From the NCBI RefSeq assembly GCF_014695725.1, contig NZ_JACJOU010000022.1, positions 62,001 through 126,000 of the forward strand: DNA of 64,000 bases, given 5' to 3'. The position numbers were made by a program, and so were the translations under genes. Shown piece by piece: positions 9,774-16,455 of this stretch (its first letter is position 1; every line of letters begins with the position of its first letter). Under the pieces are notes generated by a model, which saw only the letters and a program-made list of their open reading frames with translations, had not been told where the DNA came from and searched no databases. The DNA is from Microcoleus sp. FACHB-672 (GTDB lineage: Bacteria > Cyanobacteriota > Cyanobacteriia > Cyanobacteriales > Oscillatoriaceae).

Positions 9774-10046
9774 ATGACTCAACATAGATTCGATCTCCTG
9801 AACCCCCTGCGTCAACGGCTTGACCAACTGGAGATTCGCAATCCTGAGGTCGCTCAGTTTATTTATAAAGCGATTCCCGCTCAGTGTCCCTTCGAGCGAG
9901 ATATCAAAATCTTGGGTCGCACCCTGTTTCACATTCCGCCAATGTGCAAGCTCAATCCTCTCTACGATCAACTGGTTGGCTTGCGATTTCGAGCAATGTG
10001 CTATCTCGTGGATGAGTGTGGTATTGATTTACAAGTCTGTTCTTAA
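9774..10046 (+). CDS. Mo-dependent nitrogenase C-terminal domain family protein, copy 2
   Basis: 90 residues, a paralogue of the gene at 6521 with most positions identical over the last 75 residues (IPAQCPFERDIKILG, CKLNPLYDQLVGLRFRA, CYLVDECGID). It lacks the 30-residue basic N-terminal tail of copy 1 and begins almost directly at the domain. The same four cysteines are kept. Function unknown; the family name comes from similarity to a nitrogenase-associated region and no nitrogen-fixation gene is in the window. ATG at 9774 follows AGGTGAAGTT. Convergent with heme oxygenase across a heptamer-repeat hairpin. Confidence 0.85.
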   Translation: MTQHRFDLLNPLRQRLDQLEIRNPEVAQFIYKAIPAQCPFERDIKILGRTLFHIPPMCKLNPLYDQLVGLRFRAMCYLVDECGIDLQVCS

Positions 10047-10060
10047 TTTCAGATGGCTCT

Positions 10061-10132
10061 GATTTTAGATTTTAGATTTCAGATTTTAGATTCACCACAA
10101 AATCCAAAACCCAAAATCCAAAATCTAAAATC
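10061..10132. repeat. Heptamer-repeat hairpin (GATTTTA / TAAAATC arms)
   Basis: The left arm has tandem TTTTAGA units (GATTTTAGATTTTAGATTTC); the right arm is its imperfect reverse complement (CCAAAATCTAAAATC), giving a hairpin of about 30 bp stem length. It sits in the convergent gap between the gene ending at 10046 and heme oxygenase ending at 10160, where it could stop transcripts from both sides. It is one member of a dispersed family also found at 16393, 33748, 37013, 54697 and 63227. Confidence 0.75.
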
Positions 10133-10159
10133 GAACATTCAACGAGCCTGTTTCAGAAT

Positions 10160-10876
10160 TTAATCGGCTGTGACTAATTCGGTGCTGCCACGAGCGCGGC
10201 GGCGCGTTAGAGAATTAAAGAGCATGAGACCAATTGCTTTGATCAAATTGCCTTCTAATTCTTGGAAAAGCTTCATATTCATGCCAAAGGCATCATTCGC
10301 TTCAGTCACAATGCGCTCTGCCGTGGCTTCATCAATCGGCAAGTCGTTCATTGCCTGCCGGTAGGTGGCTTTGAACGCTTTTTCGTCAGGAATTTCTGCA
10401 AACTCGTAGAAAGCGGTGCCTTCACCCTCTGTTAAGTTCATTCCCCGTTGGGCAATCCCTTTGAGGATTTGGCCACCAGACAAGTCACCTAGGTAGCGAG
10501 TGTAGGAGTGAGCGGCTAAGAGTTCAGGCGCAGAATTAGATACGTTGCGAATTTGCTGCACGTAAGCTTGAGCTGCCGATGAGGGAGCCACTTGTTCGCG
10601 CCAATTCGGGCCGTAGTAGTATTGCAGATCCTGCTCTAAGCTGGCCTTGCGGTTCAACTCAGGGAAGTAAAATTTAGAGACGATCGGGTGCTGCCGGTTG
10701 CGCTCCATCTCTTCTTCCATTGCGGAGTAGACGAAGTAGAGGTTGCTAACGAGCTTCCGATAAGAGGTTTTCTCAACGGTGCCTTTTAAGAAGCACTTGA
10801 TAAATCCGACATTTTCTGCCATCGTGTGGGACTTCTTAGTGCCCTCACGCAATTTGGTCGCTAGATTACTGCTCAT
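10160..10876 (-). CDS. ho1: Heme oxygenase (biliverdin-producing)
   Basis: Opens heme to biliverdin IX-alpha, carbon monoxide and iron using ferredoxin; the biliverdin feeds phycobilin synthesis. 238 residues, the usual length of cyanobacterial HO-1. The proximal histidine lies in KKSHTMAENVGFIKCFLKG; the distal helix shows YLGDLSGGQILKGIAQRGM; YRKLVSNLYFVYSAMEEEM is also typical. The frame extends upstream to 10945, but MSSNLATKLREG at 10876 is the family N-terminus. The assignment to isoform 1 rather than 2 is a guess. No bilin reductase or phycobiliprotein genes are adjacent. Confidence 0.95.
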   Translation of the reverse strand: MSSNLATKLREGTKKSHTMAENVGFIKCFLKGTVEKTSYRKLVSNLYFVYSAMEEEMERNRQHPIVSKFYFPELNRKASLEQDLQYYYGPNWREQVAPSSAAQAYVQQIRNVSNSAPELLAAHSYTRYLGDLSGGQILKGIAQRGMNLTEGEGTAFYEFAEIPDEKAFKATYRQAMNDLPIDEATAERIVTEANDAFGMNMKLFQELEGNLIKAIGLMLFNSLTRRRARGSTELVTAD

Positions 10877-11553
10877 GCTAAATTTCTCAACAAAATTGAC
10901 GGTGCAGGACGTTTGATGCGGCCCAAAGTCAAAAAGCCACCCCAAATTGTTAGGTTAAAGCGATTTGATGAGAAATTTCATTAAGATTTCTGAAGCAAAT
11001 GCTTGGGGAATCTGGGAAAGGCTGCCGGTGCTTGGAAAAGAGCGTTTGCTGCCTATTTACAACTACGAGCGAACTCGTCTGATAGTTTGGTTTCACCCAG
11101 AGCGAATATGCCAAGTATTGCTAGCCTGTTATGGCGAATTTTTGACTTGCGCCGGCACTTCTATGTACAGCCGAACTTCAGCAAGTTTAAAGTTAACTGT
11201 TTTTGGTGTTGCTAAATGACTCATGATTTAACTAGGCAGAGGAACCGCCCCATACTTCAAATAGTGCCGCATTAACCGCAGTGAACACTTCAAGATCAAG
11301 CGCCAACTTGGAATAGCACAAGGTTTTGCGAGGTCATCGGCTCAGGTAATGCCTCAGTATTGTATTTTCCCCTTCGATACGAATCATATTGGTCTTGCTA
11401 ACGATCTCGCAAAAGCTTTCGGTTTAGCGACGAACACTAGATTAAATTGGAACATTTGCGCCTTAAATAAGTGCAAATCCCCTCAAAGACATTTTTCTGC
11501 TGAGGGGATTTGAGGTGATCGCGTAGCAAGAAACTGACAGCTTTTTTTGAAAC
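10877..11553. other. Intergenic region upstream of heme oxygenase
   Basis: About 680 bases. Two overlapping short frames (10965-11219 and 11003-11215) have neither a recognised domain nor a good ribosome-binding site. A third plus-strand frame across 11250-11510 is open for about 80 codons but lacks a start. These may be decayed coding sequence; I could not recognise a family. A strong hairpin lies at 11475-11511. Confidence 0.4.
11475..11511. terminator. 11-bp perfect inverted repeat AAATCCCCTCA / TGAGGGGATTT
   Basis: Arms 11475-11485 and 11501-11511 are exact reverse complements around a 15-base loop. The hairpin lies 43 bases past the stop of the minus-strand secreted-protein gene that ends at 11554. 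There is no strong T-tract behind the stem on the minus strand, so the terminator call rests on position. Confidence 0.55.
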
Positions 11554-12177
11554 CTAGTCAATAATTTGTGGGCTGGGAGTTTGGGCATTGACATCTGCCT
11601 GAGACAAGCTAGGAATTGTCCAATTTGTCTCACCGGCTTTAAACACCTGAGCAGGAACCACATTCACTTCAATTACACCTGTCGCAGAACTTGTTCTTAC
11701 AATCGACTGAGTGCCATCTACAAACTTGATCGCTACCGGCTCTGTCAACACTTGTGCTTCCGCATTGGGGCCGAGAACTACCTGAGTTCCCGCAGGTAGA
11801 TAATATCCATCGCAATCCCAATCATCATCGGTTTCCTCACCCGCAGCCAGGTAATAGAGTTGTGTGGGAGACTTCTTCGGCTTGTTGGCATACACCGCTA
11901 GCGTCCCGGTGGTTTCGTTATGGCATTGTGCCCGCTTTTGAGCTGTTTCCATCACGTACTTCTGCTGTTGCAACTGGCTAAGTTTTTGCTGATAGGTTTC
12001 AGGTGTGTAACCGGCTTGCTCTGGATTGTTCTTAGCTTGCAGTAATTGATTGATGGCTTGCGTTACTTCTGTGTAATCCGTTCCCTTCGTGAAATCCTTG
12101 CCGGCCCAAGAAGGAGGGGCAATGATGAGGTTGGCCAGAAGCACCAGTGCGACGAGAGCAAGTTTGAGAAATTTCAT
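11554..12177 (-). CDS. Secreted protein of unknown function, paralogue A of the CadD-flanking pair
   Basis: 207 residues with a signal peptide (residues 1-25, ending PSWAG). I do not recognise a named family. A helical segment (about 35-85, Gln/Leu-rich) precedes a beta-rich domain with QCHNETTGTLAVYA, LYYLAAGEETDDDWDCDGYY, LPAGTQVV, then NWTIPSLSQ. The paralogue at 13629 keeps the same skeleton: C-x-NETG, LY[YF]LAxGE, WDCxGxYLPxG, TIPxxSQ. The two shared cysteines could form a disulfide in the periplasm. It is the last gene of a minus-strand group starting at 13210, downstream of the CadD transporter, suggesting an envelope-side role linked to metal, which is inference only. Confidence 0.75.
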   Translation of the reverse strand: MKFLKLALVALVLLANLIIAPPSWAGKDFTKGTDYTEVTQAINQLLQAKNNPEQAGYTPETYQQKLSQLQQQKYVMETAQKRAQCHNETTGTLAVYANKPKKSPTQLYYLAAGEETDDDWDCDGYYLPAGTQVVLGPNAEAQVLTEPVAIKFVDGTQSIVRTSSATGVIEVNVVPAQVFKAGETNWTIPSLSQADVNAQTPSPQIID

Positions 12178-12306
12178 GGAATACTCCTTCCTTTGAGATT
12201 ACTGGACATTTCTACTAAAAATGTGGGGCAAAAGTTAGAAATGAGCTTGTGACTTTTGCCAGATGTGCAAGAAAGAAACATAGGTTTAGACTCGCACACC
12301 ACTTGT

Positions 12307-13035
12307 CTACTTCTGAACTTTCAATAGTGATGCTTGGGTTTGTAGCGTTTGACTGATCGTTGTTATTACCTTCAGCAGGTAAAGACCACTAATCACGAGT
12401 GTCAGTACCGCTAATCCTGGATTTTCTAAAGTGCGGCTATCAACGAGAATCAACACACCTAAGCTAATCAAAACAAAGGGGACTAGATGATTGCCGTGAC
12501 GAGTTAGATTGTCGGCGATTGCAGGAATTTTGGTTAATTGGTAGGCAGCAAGACACCACACACCTACTAGCGAGAAAAACACTCCTAGAATGATAACTAG
12601 ATTTTGCCAGGTACAGCTGGCAAACAAGGGCATATAGATTCCAATGTTGTCACCGCCATTAGCAAAGGTTACCGCTGCCACACTATACGCCTGGGGTGAG
12701 ATGAAACTGCTAAACCAAGAAGGCTGCGCTGGCGTTTCGTCTGATTCAGCATCATTTTCTGTATTGGCATTTACTAATCGGCTGATGCCGATTGCAATCG
12801 GAACCAATCCTAATAGCCCAATACAGGGACGCGGCAACAACAAACTCCCAAAGAAACTGGGAAGGCTGGCTCCAACTAGGGCGGCAAAGCCAAGATACTG
12901 TCCGGCAACGATGTGGCGCTTGCGAAAGATGGCGTTGACCTGGGAAAAGAACAACATCAAAATCAAAATGTCATCCAGGTTGGTTGCCGTGAAGGCGGTA
13001 AAGCCGGTTGAAATTGCCGTGATTAGTCCGTTCAT
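12307..13035 (-). CDS. cadD: CadD-family cadmium resistance transporter
   Basis: 242 residues, about six transmembrane helices. TNLDDILILMLFF near the N-terminus and FANGGDNIGIYMPLFA (about 125-140) are the two acidic membrane motifs of the CadD/LysE-superfamily cadmium transporters. Family members export or bind Cd2+ at the membrane; specificity may be broader. An acidic loop (about 88-102, NTENDAESDE) lies between helices 3 and 4. It follows the 43-residue ORF at 13079-13210 by 43 bases and precedes secreted paralogue A by 129 bases, so the three may share a transcript. No ArsR/CadC-type regulator is encoded nearby, although a matching operator-like site lies upstream. Confidence 0.88.
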   Translation of the reverse strand: MNGLITAISTGFTAFTATNLDDILILMLFFSQVNAIFRKRHIVAGQYLGFAALVGASLPSFFGSLLLPRPCIGLLGLVPIAIGISRLVNANTENDAESDETPAQPSWFSSFISPQAYSVAAVTFANGGDNIGIYMPLFASCTWQNLVIILGVFFSLVGVWCLAAYQLTKIPAIADNLTRHGNHLVPFVLISLGVLILVDSRTLENPGLAVLTLVISGLYLLKVITTISQTLQTQASLLKVQK

Positions 13036-13078
13036 GTTAGTTGATGCTCTAAATTCTGTTGTGCCTAAAGTCCGGACT

Positions 13079-13210
13079 CTACATCAACGTTGTAAATGTT
13101 AAGGGCTTCTTCTGTGGTGGTTGAATCTTTGCAGATTGTGGCTGTTTCAGAACGACAGGGGCTTGTTGCTTAGCGTTGATACCGGCTTGCGTGGATGCAA
13201 CTGAGTTCAT
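13079..13210 (-). CDS. 43-residue ORF preceding cadD
   Basis: ATG at 13210 follows AAGAGGT with a five-to-six-base gap, a better ribosome-binding site than that of cadD itself. The product starts MNSVASTQAGINAKQQAPVV and continues rich in Gln, Pro and Lys (KIQPPQKKPLTFTTLM at the end). There are no cysteines or histidines, so it is not a metallothionein, and there is no membrane segment. The stop lies 43 bases before cadD. It could be a leader peptide, a small accessory protein or chance; the good ribosome-binding site and position favour real translation. Family not recognised. Confidence 0.5.
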   Translation of the reverse strand: MNSVASTQAGINAKQQAPVVLKQPQSAKIQPPQKKPLTFTTLM

Positions 13211-13628
13211 GTGTTACCTCTTGCACATTCAAATTCGTTTCATGCCTGTATGAGTGCGACCCTTCGTTTGTTTTATCTGTGCTGCACTCGGTATAGTTTC
13301 ACAATACGCAGGTTATTCAATAAAATCAAATATTCTTATTTGTTCAATCGATAAATTAAAATAATGACTTGAATTGGCCTTATGCTCTGTAATTTTTAAC
13401 CCCCAGTCCCCATAAGAGCATTGCTCCGATTCAAGGGTATTCCAGCCCCCCAGTTTTCCATCAACTCAGTTTATCCATTTAAAAAAAAAGAGTATTTGCT
13501 CTTATCAGTGGAGATGCATAGGATGAAGTTATGCTTTTTTGATGGATTCTTGTCAAGCAAGACCATCACTTGGGATAAAAGACAGAAGAACTTTTGGCAA
13601 ACCTCTCTAGTTATCACAAGAGAACAAC
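13211..13628. other. Divergent regulatory region between the cadD group and secreted paralogue B
   Basis: 418 bases between the start of the minus-strand cadD group (13210) and the plus-strand gene at 13629. It includes an AT-rich stretch (13310-13375) with the inverted repeat at 13327-13342. AAGAGAACAAC at 13619-13629 serves the plus-strand gene. No ORF is convincing. Confidence 0.5.
13327..13342. promoter_or_regulatory. CadC/SmtB-like operator candidate, CAAATA-N4-TATTTG
   Basis: CAAATA (13327-13332) and TATTTG (13337-13342) are exact reverse complements around TTCT; flanking ATTCAAT and TTCAAT words extend the symmetry loosely. ArsR/SmtB-family metal sensors such as CadC bind AT-rich repeats of the type TCAAATAAATATTTG. 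The site is 117 bases upstream of the small ORF heading the cadD group. The regulator would have to be encoded elsewhere. Confidence 0.4.
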
Positions 13629-14240
13629 ATGAAGAATCTTTTCAAGATGGTGCTAGTCCTACTAATTTTTGTGGTAAATCTAGCGATCGCCCAACCCTCT
13701 CTAGCAGATCGACCTAAGGTTTCTAAAAATCCTGACTATGTTCAGGTGACAAGAACACTAAACGGTTTGTCAGCACTTCAGGAAACTCAGGATCTTACTC
13801 CAGAATTGCAACAGCGAATTGAGGAGTTGACTTTGCAAAAAGCTGCAATCGAGTCGGGTGTCACCTGGGGGCAATGCAGTAATGAAACCGGCAATACAAT
13901 CGCTATCATTGGCCCCGCCTCGGAGGAATCGAACACTGGTAATAACAATCTCTACTTCTTGGCAAACGGTGAGACAACTCCTGAAGGCTGGGATTGCCAA
14001 GGAATTTACCTACCCAGTGGTATCAACGTTGCAGGTATTGAGTCAACACCAGCTGTGTTCAAAATTCTGGATGGTACCCGTTTAGTCGCGAGCATTAATC
14101 CTGACAGCTCTGCGATTGAATTTAATCTGCCGGCGCTCAAGTCGTCCCAGGAGAATGAGCTGACAATTCCCAACGTATCGCAGAGATTTATTGAATCCCG
14201 CATTCCCAGTACGTTTACAGCAGTGGAACTTGACGATTAA
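13629..14240 (+). CDS. Secreted protein of unknown function, paralogue B of the CadD-flanking pair
   Basis: 203 residues with a signal peptide (1-26, ending QPSLAD). It parallels the protein at 11554: QCSNETGNTIAI, LYFLANGETTPEGWDCQGIY, LPSGINV, then ELTIPNVSQ near the end, with the same two cysteines. The region between (about 85-105) and the N-terminal helix differ freely. No known domain. It is oriented away from cadD and shares the central regulatory region. Its TAA stop is in frame with the decayed TerC frame that follows, without a start codon in between. An N-terminal half rich in Gln/Leu/Glu suggests a helical hairpin followed by a beta domain. Confidence 0.75.
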   Translation: MKNLFKMVLVLLIFVVNLAIAQPSLADRPKVSKNPDYVQVTRTLNGLSALQETQDLTPELQQRIEELTLQKAAIESGVTWGQCSNETGNTIAIIGPASEESNTGNNNLYFLANGETTPEGWDCQGIYLPSGINVAGIESTPAVFKILDGTRLVASINPDSSAIEFNLPALKSSQENELTIPNVSQRFIESRIPSTFTAVELDD

Positions 14241-14745
14241 TGGGAGGAGTACAGGTGGGTTGACCGGCAAGCTCTTCAAATCAACCTGCCGTACAAAAAG
14301 GTATTTATTCTCCTAGCGCTCGTTGCCCTAGAAACAGTTCTCTCGGCTGATAATGCGGTTGCACTAGCGGCATTTATGCAACCCTTATCACGCCCAAAAC
14401 AGCAAGGACAAGCGTTAAACTGGGGATTAGCAGATGCCTTCGTTCGACGGATTTCGTTGCTTTTCACGGCAACCTGGGTCATGCAATTCTGGCAATTTGA
14501 ATTTGTTGGTGCGCTCTATCTTCTCTGGTTAGCCGGCAAGTATTTCTGGGAGCAATTTCGCACCGCACAGGAGATGATCTACATGGAGCCATCTCTAGAA
14601 GCTGCACCCACCTTTTGGCGAGTCATTTGGAGGGGTGTTTGCTTGGGGGTTCTCAAGACGAGCAGAGGCTCAAATGTCAGCCAAGCCATTCACAGTTTTG
14701 GTGGACTCAGTCACATTTAATTCCTTTGATTAACTAGCTCATTGT
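14241..14745 (+). pseudogene. Decayed TerC (YkoY-type) membrane protein gene
   Basis: From 14280 the frame reads VFILLALVALETVLSADNAV, then LNWGLADAFVRRISLL and FEFVGALYLLWLAGKYFWEQ, which are transmembrane segments 1-3 of cyanobacterial TerC proteins including the conserved acidic SADNA motif. No ATG, GTG or TTG is in frame between the previous stop (14240) and this homology. After about 14620 the similarity breaks; the expected second acidic motif (LDSVT) reappears in another frame near 14690 as VLVDSVT. Thus it lacks a start, has at least one frameshift and ends at half length. A 114-codon ATG frame (14376-14720) exists but would be a fragment. TerC proteins are tied to metal-ion tolerance, fitting the neighbouring cadD. 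Confidence 0.8.
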
Positions 14746-14764
14746 TACTCACTCATTAAGCATT

Positions 14765-15037
14765 ATGGATTCTTTAATTGGATCATTAGATTCGCAAACT
14801 GTGTTAGTGGTTGCAGCGCTCGCTGTGTCATTTTTGCTCGTGATGTTGCTATTTAGAATGTTAAAAGCGGGTTTTGGGCTGATTTTGACAATTTTAGCGC
14901 TCGTAGTGGTATTGCAATCTGTCTTTGGCATCAGCCCCGGACAGTTGTGGGGTGAGATCGGAAATTTACCTCAAGATGCGATCCAGCTGGTAAAAAGCCT
15001 TGACTTGAATTCTCTGGTGTCTAGCTTCAATGGCTGA
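14765..15037 (+). CDS. Small membrane protein, conserved-looking, unknown function
   Basis: 90 residues with two hydrophobic stretches (about 13-31 and 36-55) separated by a short basic turn (FRMLKAG), then a soluble amphipathic tail (SPGQLWGEIGNLPQDAIQ). No signal-peptidase site is obvious, so it is probably a double-pass inner or thylakoid membrane protein. I do not assign a family. ATG at 14765 follows AAGCATT, a weak ribosome-binding site. It follows the TerC remnant by about 20 bases, which may be coincidental. Confidence 0.6.
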   Translation: MDSLIGSLDSQTVLVVAALAVSFLLVMLLFRMLKAGFGLILTILALVVVLQSVFGISPGQLWGEIGNLPQDAIQLVKSLDLNSLVSSFNG

Positions 15038-15172
15038 ATACAGCATTCAATCACTTCTAATTATTAGCATTGCTGAAAAAGTAATGATATTTTAACCAAA
15101 CTATTGCGTGGTTACATCATTACTCCTTCAGCAACACCCTGTTTTTCTCCGGTTTTAACCGTTCTGATGTCG

Positions 15173-16321
15173 TTATTCGTTCGGCTGGGGAGAATCTGGC
15201 TGTGGGGACTCGACTGGAGGAGATTTTTCCGCATTCCCATCAGGATTTTTAACAGCGCCTTCAGCATTATTTTTAGGGCTATTTTTAGGAGTGATAGAAG
15301 CACCGGCAGGCGTTTTATCTGGAGAAGTGCCTTGCGGTTGCTTATCCTGAGAAGGGTTCTGCGGTTTTTTATCCTTAGGGGTGGTTTCAGGTGGTTTAGA
15401 GTCTTTGTACTCCTTTTTCCATTCTAAGAGCGGTCGATCAACAGCATTTTCAAAATCTGTAGGCACCAGCAGCACCTCAATCGCTTCAAGCCGGTTCTCT
15501 GAGGGATTGGCTTGGGCGTACAAGAAGCTTTGATTGAAATCCGGCTTGCCCAAGATTAAGCGATGGGTTTGCTGATTTTTGAGCTTGACTTCTACAGTCC
15601 CCACCGGCTCATCTAAACCAAAGTCTTGGCGCTGCTTGGCTGGGTTCGTCATCACAATCGTGCGAGCGCTTTTACTACTGCTGAGCAAACTTAACAAGTA
15701 AGCCACTGATGCGTCACTTGCCGGCAATTTAGCCCCAGGCTTGGGTAAGGCGGCAGGTGTGGGAGAGGCTGTTGGCTTGGGAGAGGCTGCCGGCGAAGTT
15801 GTTGGTGCCGGCGTAGGTGAAGTTGTTGCTGTCGGTGAAGTTGTTGGTGCCGGCGTGGGTGAAGTTGTTGCTGTCGGCGTTGGTGAAGTTGCCGGCGTGG
15901 GTGTTGGTGCAAAAACCTGACCGGCAGTCGGTGGCTGACAGGTGGCTGGATTTGGGCTTGTAGCGGGCGTTTGAGTGGCGGCTGGAGTTTGTCCAGGTTT
16001 TGCGGCTGGGGTTAGAGCCGGTGGCAGGCAGGCTGCAGGAGCCGGCTGAGGTTGATCGGCCAAATCTACAACCGTCATCATCCAGCTTGTCTCTCCTGGT
16101 TTTGCCGGTTCTTTGTGACTCACTCGCTCAAACGCTAGGGTTTGTTTTGCGGTTTTTACCCTCAGAGATTGCACGTCATCTTCTTGAAAGGAAAAGATTT
16201 GCTGCTGCTTCGTCTTTGCCGCTTCTCGTTTAGGAGCCTCTTGAACCTCATAAACGTAAACAACCCCGCCCAAAAGCACTGCCGAGAGCATCAGAATTAG
16301 AGTAGATCGCTGCAATTTCAT
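15173..16321 (-). CDS. DUF4340 domain protein, last gene of the Gld-type ABC operon
   Basis: 382 residues. An N-terminal membrane anchor (about 7-25) is followed by a DUF4340 domain split by a long Pro/Thr/Ser linker: first part FSFQEDDVQSLRVKTAKQTL (about 43-62), linker about 95-205, then ASVAYLLSLLSSSKSARTI, DFGLDEPVGTVEVKLK and RLILGKPDFNQSFLYAQ (about 206-270). The C-terminal 80 residues are again low complexity (Pro/Lys/Gln/Ser). DUF4340 proteins commonly sit beside GldG and ABC-2 permeases. Anchored on the outer face, it may bind the transported material; that is inference. The insertion of the linker inside the domain is unusual. Confidence 0.82.
   Translation of the reverse strand: MKLQRSTLILMLSAVLLGGVVYVYEVQEAPKREAAKTKQQQIFSFQEDDVQSLRVKTAKQTLAFERVSHKEPAKPGETSWMMTVVDLADQPQPAPAACLPPALTPAAKPGQTPAATQTPATSPNPATCQPPTAGQVFAPTPTPATSPTPTATTSPTPAPTTSPTATTSPTPAPTTSPAASPKPTASPTPAALPKPGAKLPASDASVAYLLSLLSSSKSARTIVMTNPAKQRQDFGLDEPVGTVEVKLKNQQTHRLILGKPDFNQSFLYAQANPSENRLEAIEVLLVPTDFENAVDRPLLEWKKEYKDSKPPETTPKDKKPQNPSQDKQPQGTSPDKTPAGASITPKNSPKNNAEGAVKNPDGNAEKSPPVESPQPDSPQPNE
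15733..15905 (-). repeat. Pro/Thr/Ser-coding repeat inside the DUF4340 gene
   Basis: Imperfect 18-to-36-base units coding for TSPTPAPTTSPTATTSPTPA-like peptide; the nucleotide words GTTGGTGCCGGCGT and GTTGCTGTCGG recur in head-to-tail order. Such arrays change length by slippage. Confidence 0.8.
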
Positions 16322-16392
16322 GGTGAATTCTGACGGTTAAAATGTTAGGGTTTAGTAAGCTTTTTATGTACAAATATAGTTAAATATCAAGT

Positions 16393-16452
16393 TCAGATTT
16401 TAGAATTTTAAATGGGATAAAAAGTCTCGCATCTAAAATCTAAAATCTAAAC
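16393..16452. repeat. Heptamer-repeat hairpin between GldG and DUF4340 genes
   Basis: TTCAGATTTTAGAATTTTA on the left (from 16392) can pair with the tandem ATCTAAAATCTAAAATCTAA on the right (16431-16450). The element lies between two genes of the same operon, directly after the GldG stop. Same repeat family as at 10061. Confidence 0.7.
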
Positions 16453-16455
16453 TTG

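Noticed and set aside
6521-10046. Nitrogen-fixation cluster
   Set aside because: Only the name of the Mo-nitrogenase-C domain suggests it; no nif structural or assembly gene is present.
10965-11219. Overlapping 84- and 70-codon frames upstream of heme oxygenase
   Set aside because: Two frames compete over the same DNA, neither has a good start or known motif. Possibly decayed coding sequence, but nothing decisive.
11250-11510. About 80 open plus-strand codons without a start
   Set aside because: No ATG/GTG at a sensible place and no recognised homology; runs into the terminator hairpin.
15104-15427. Arg/Phe-rich 107-codon plus-strand frame
   Set aside because: It is the antisense of the low-complexity tail of the DUF4340 gene; composition is an artefact of that repeat.
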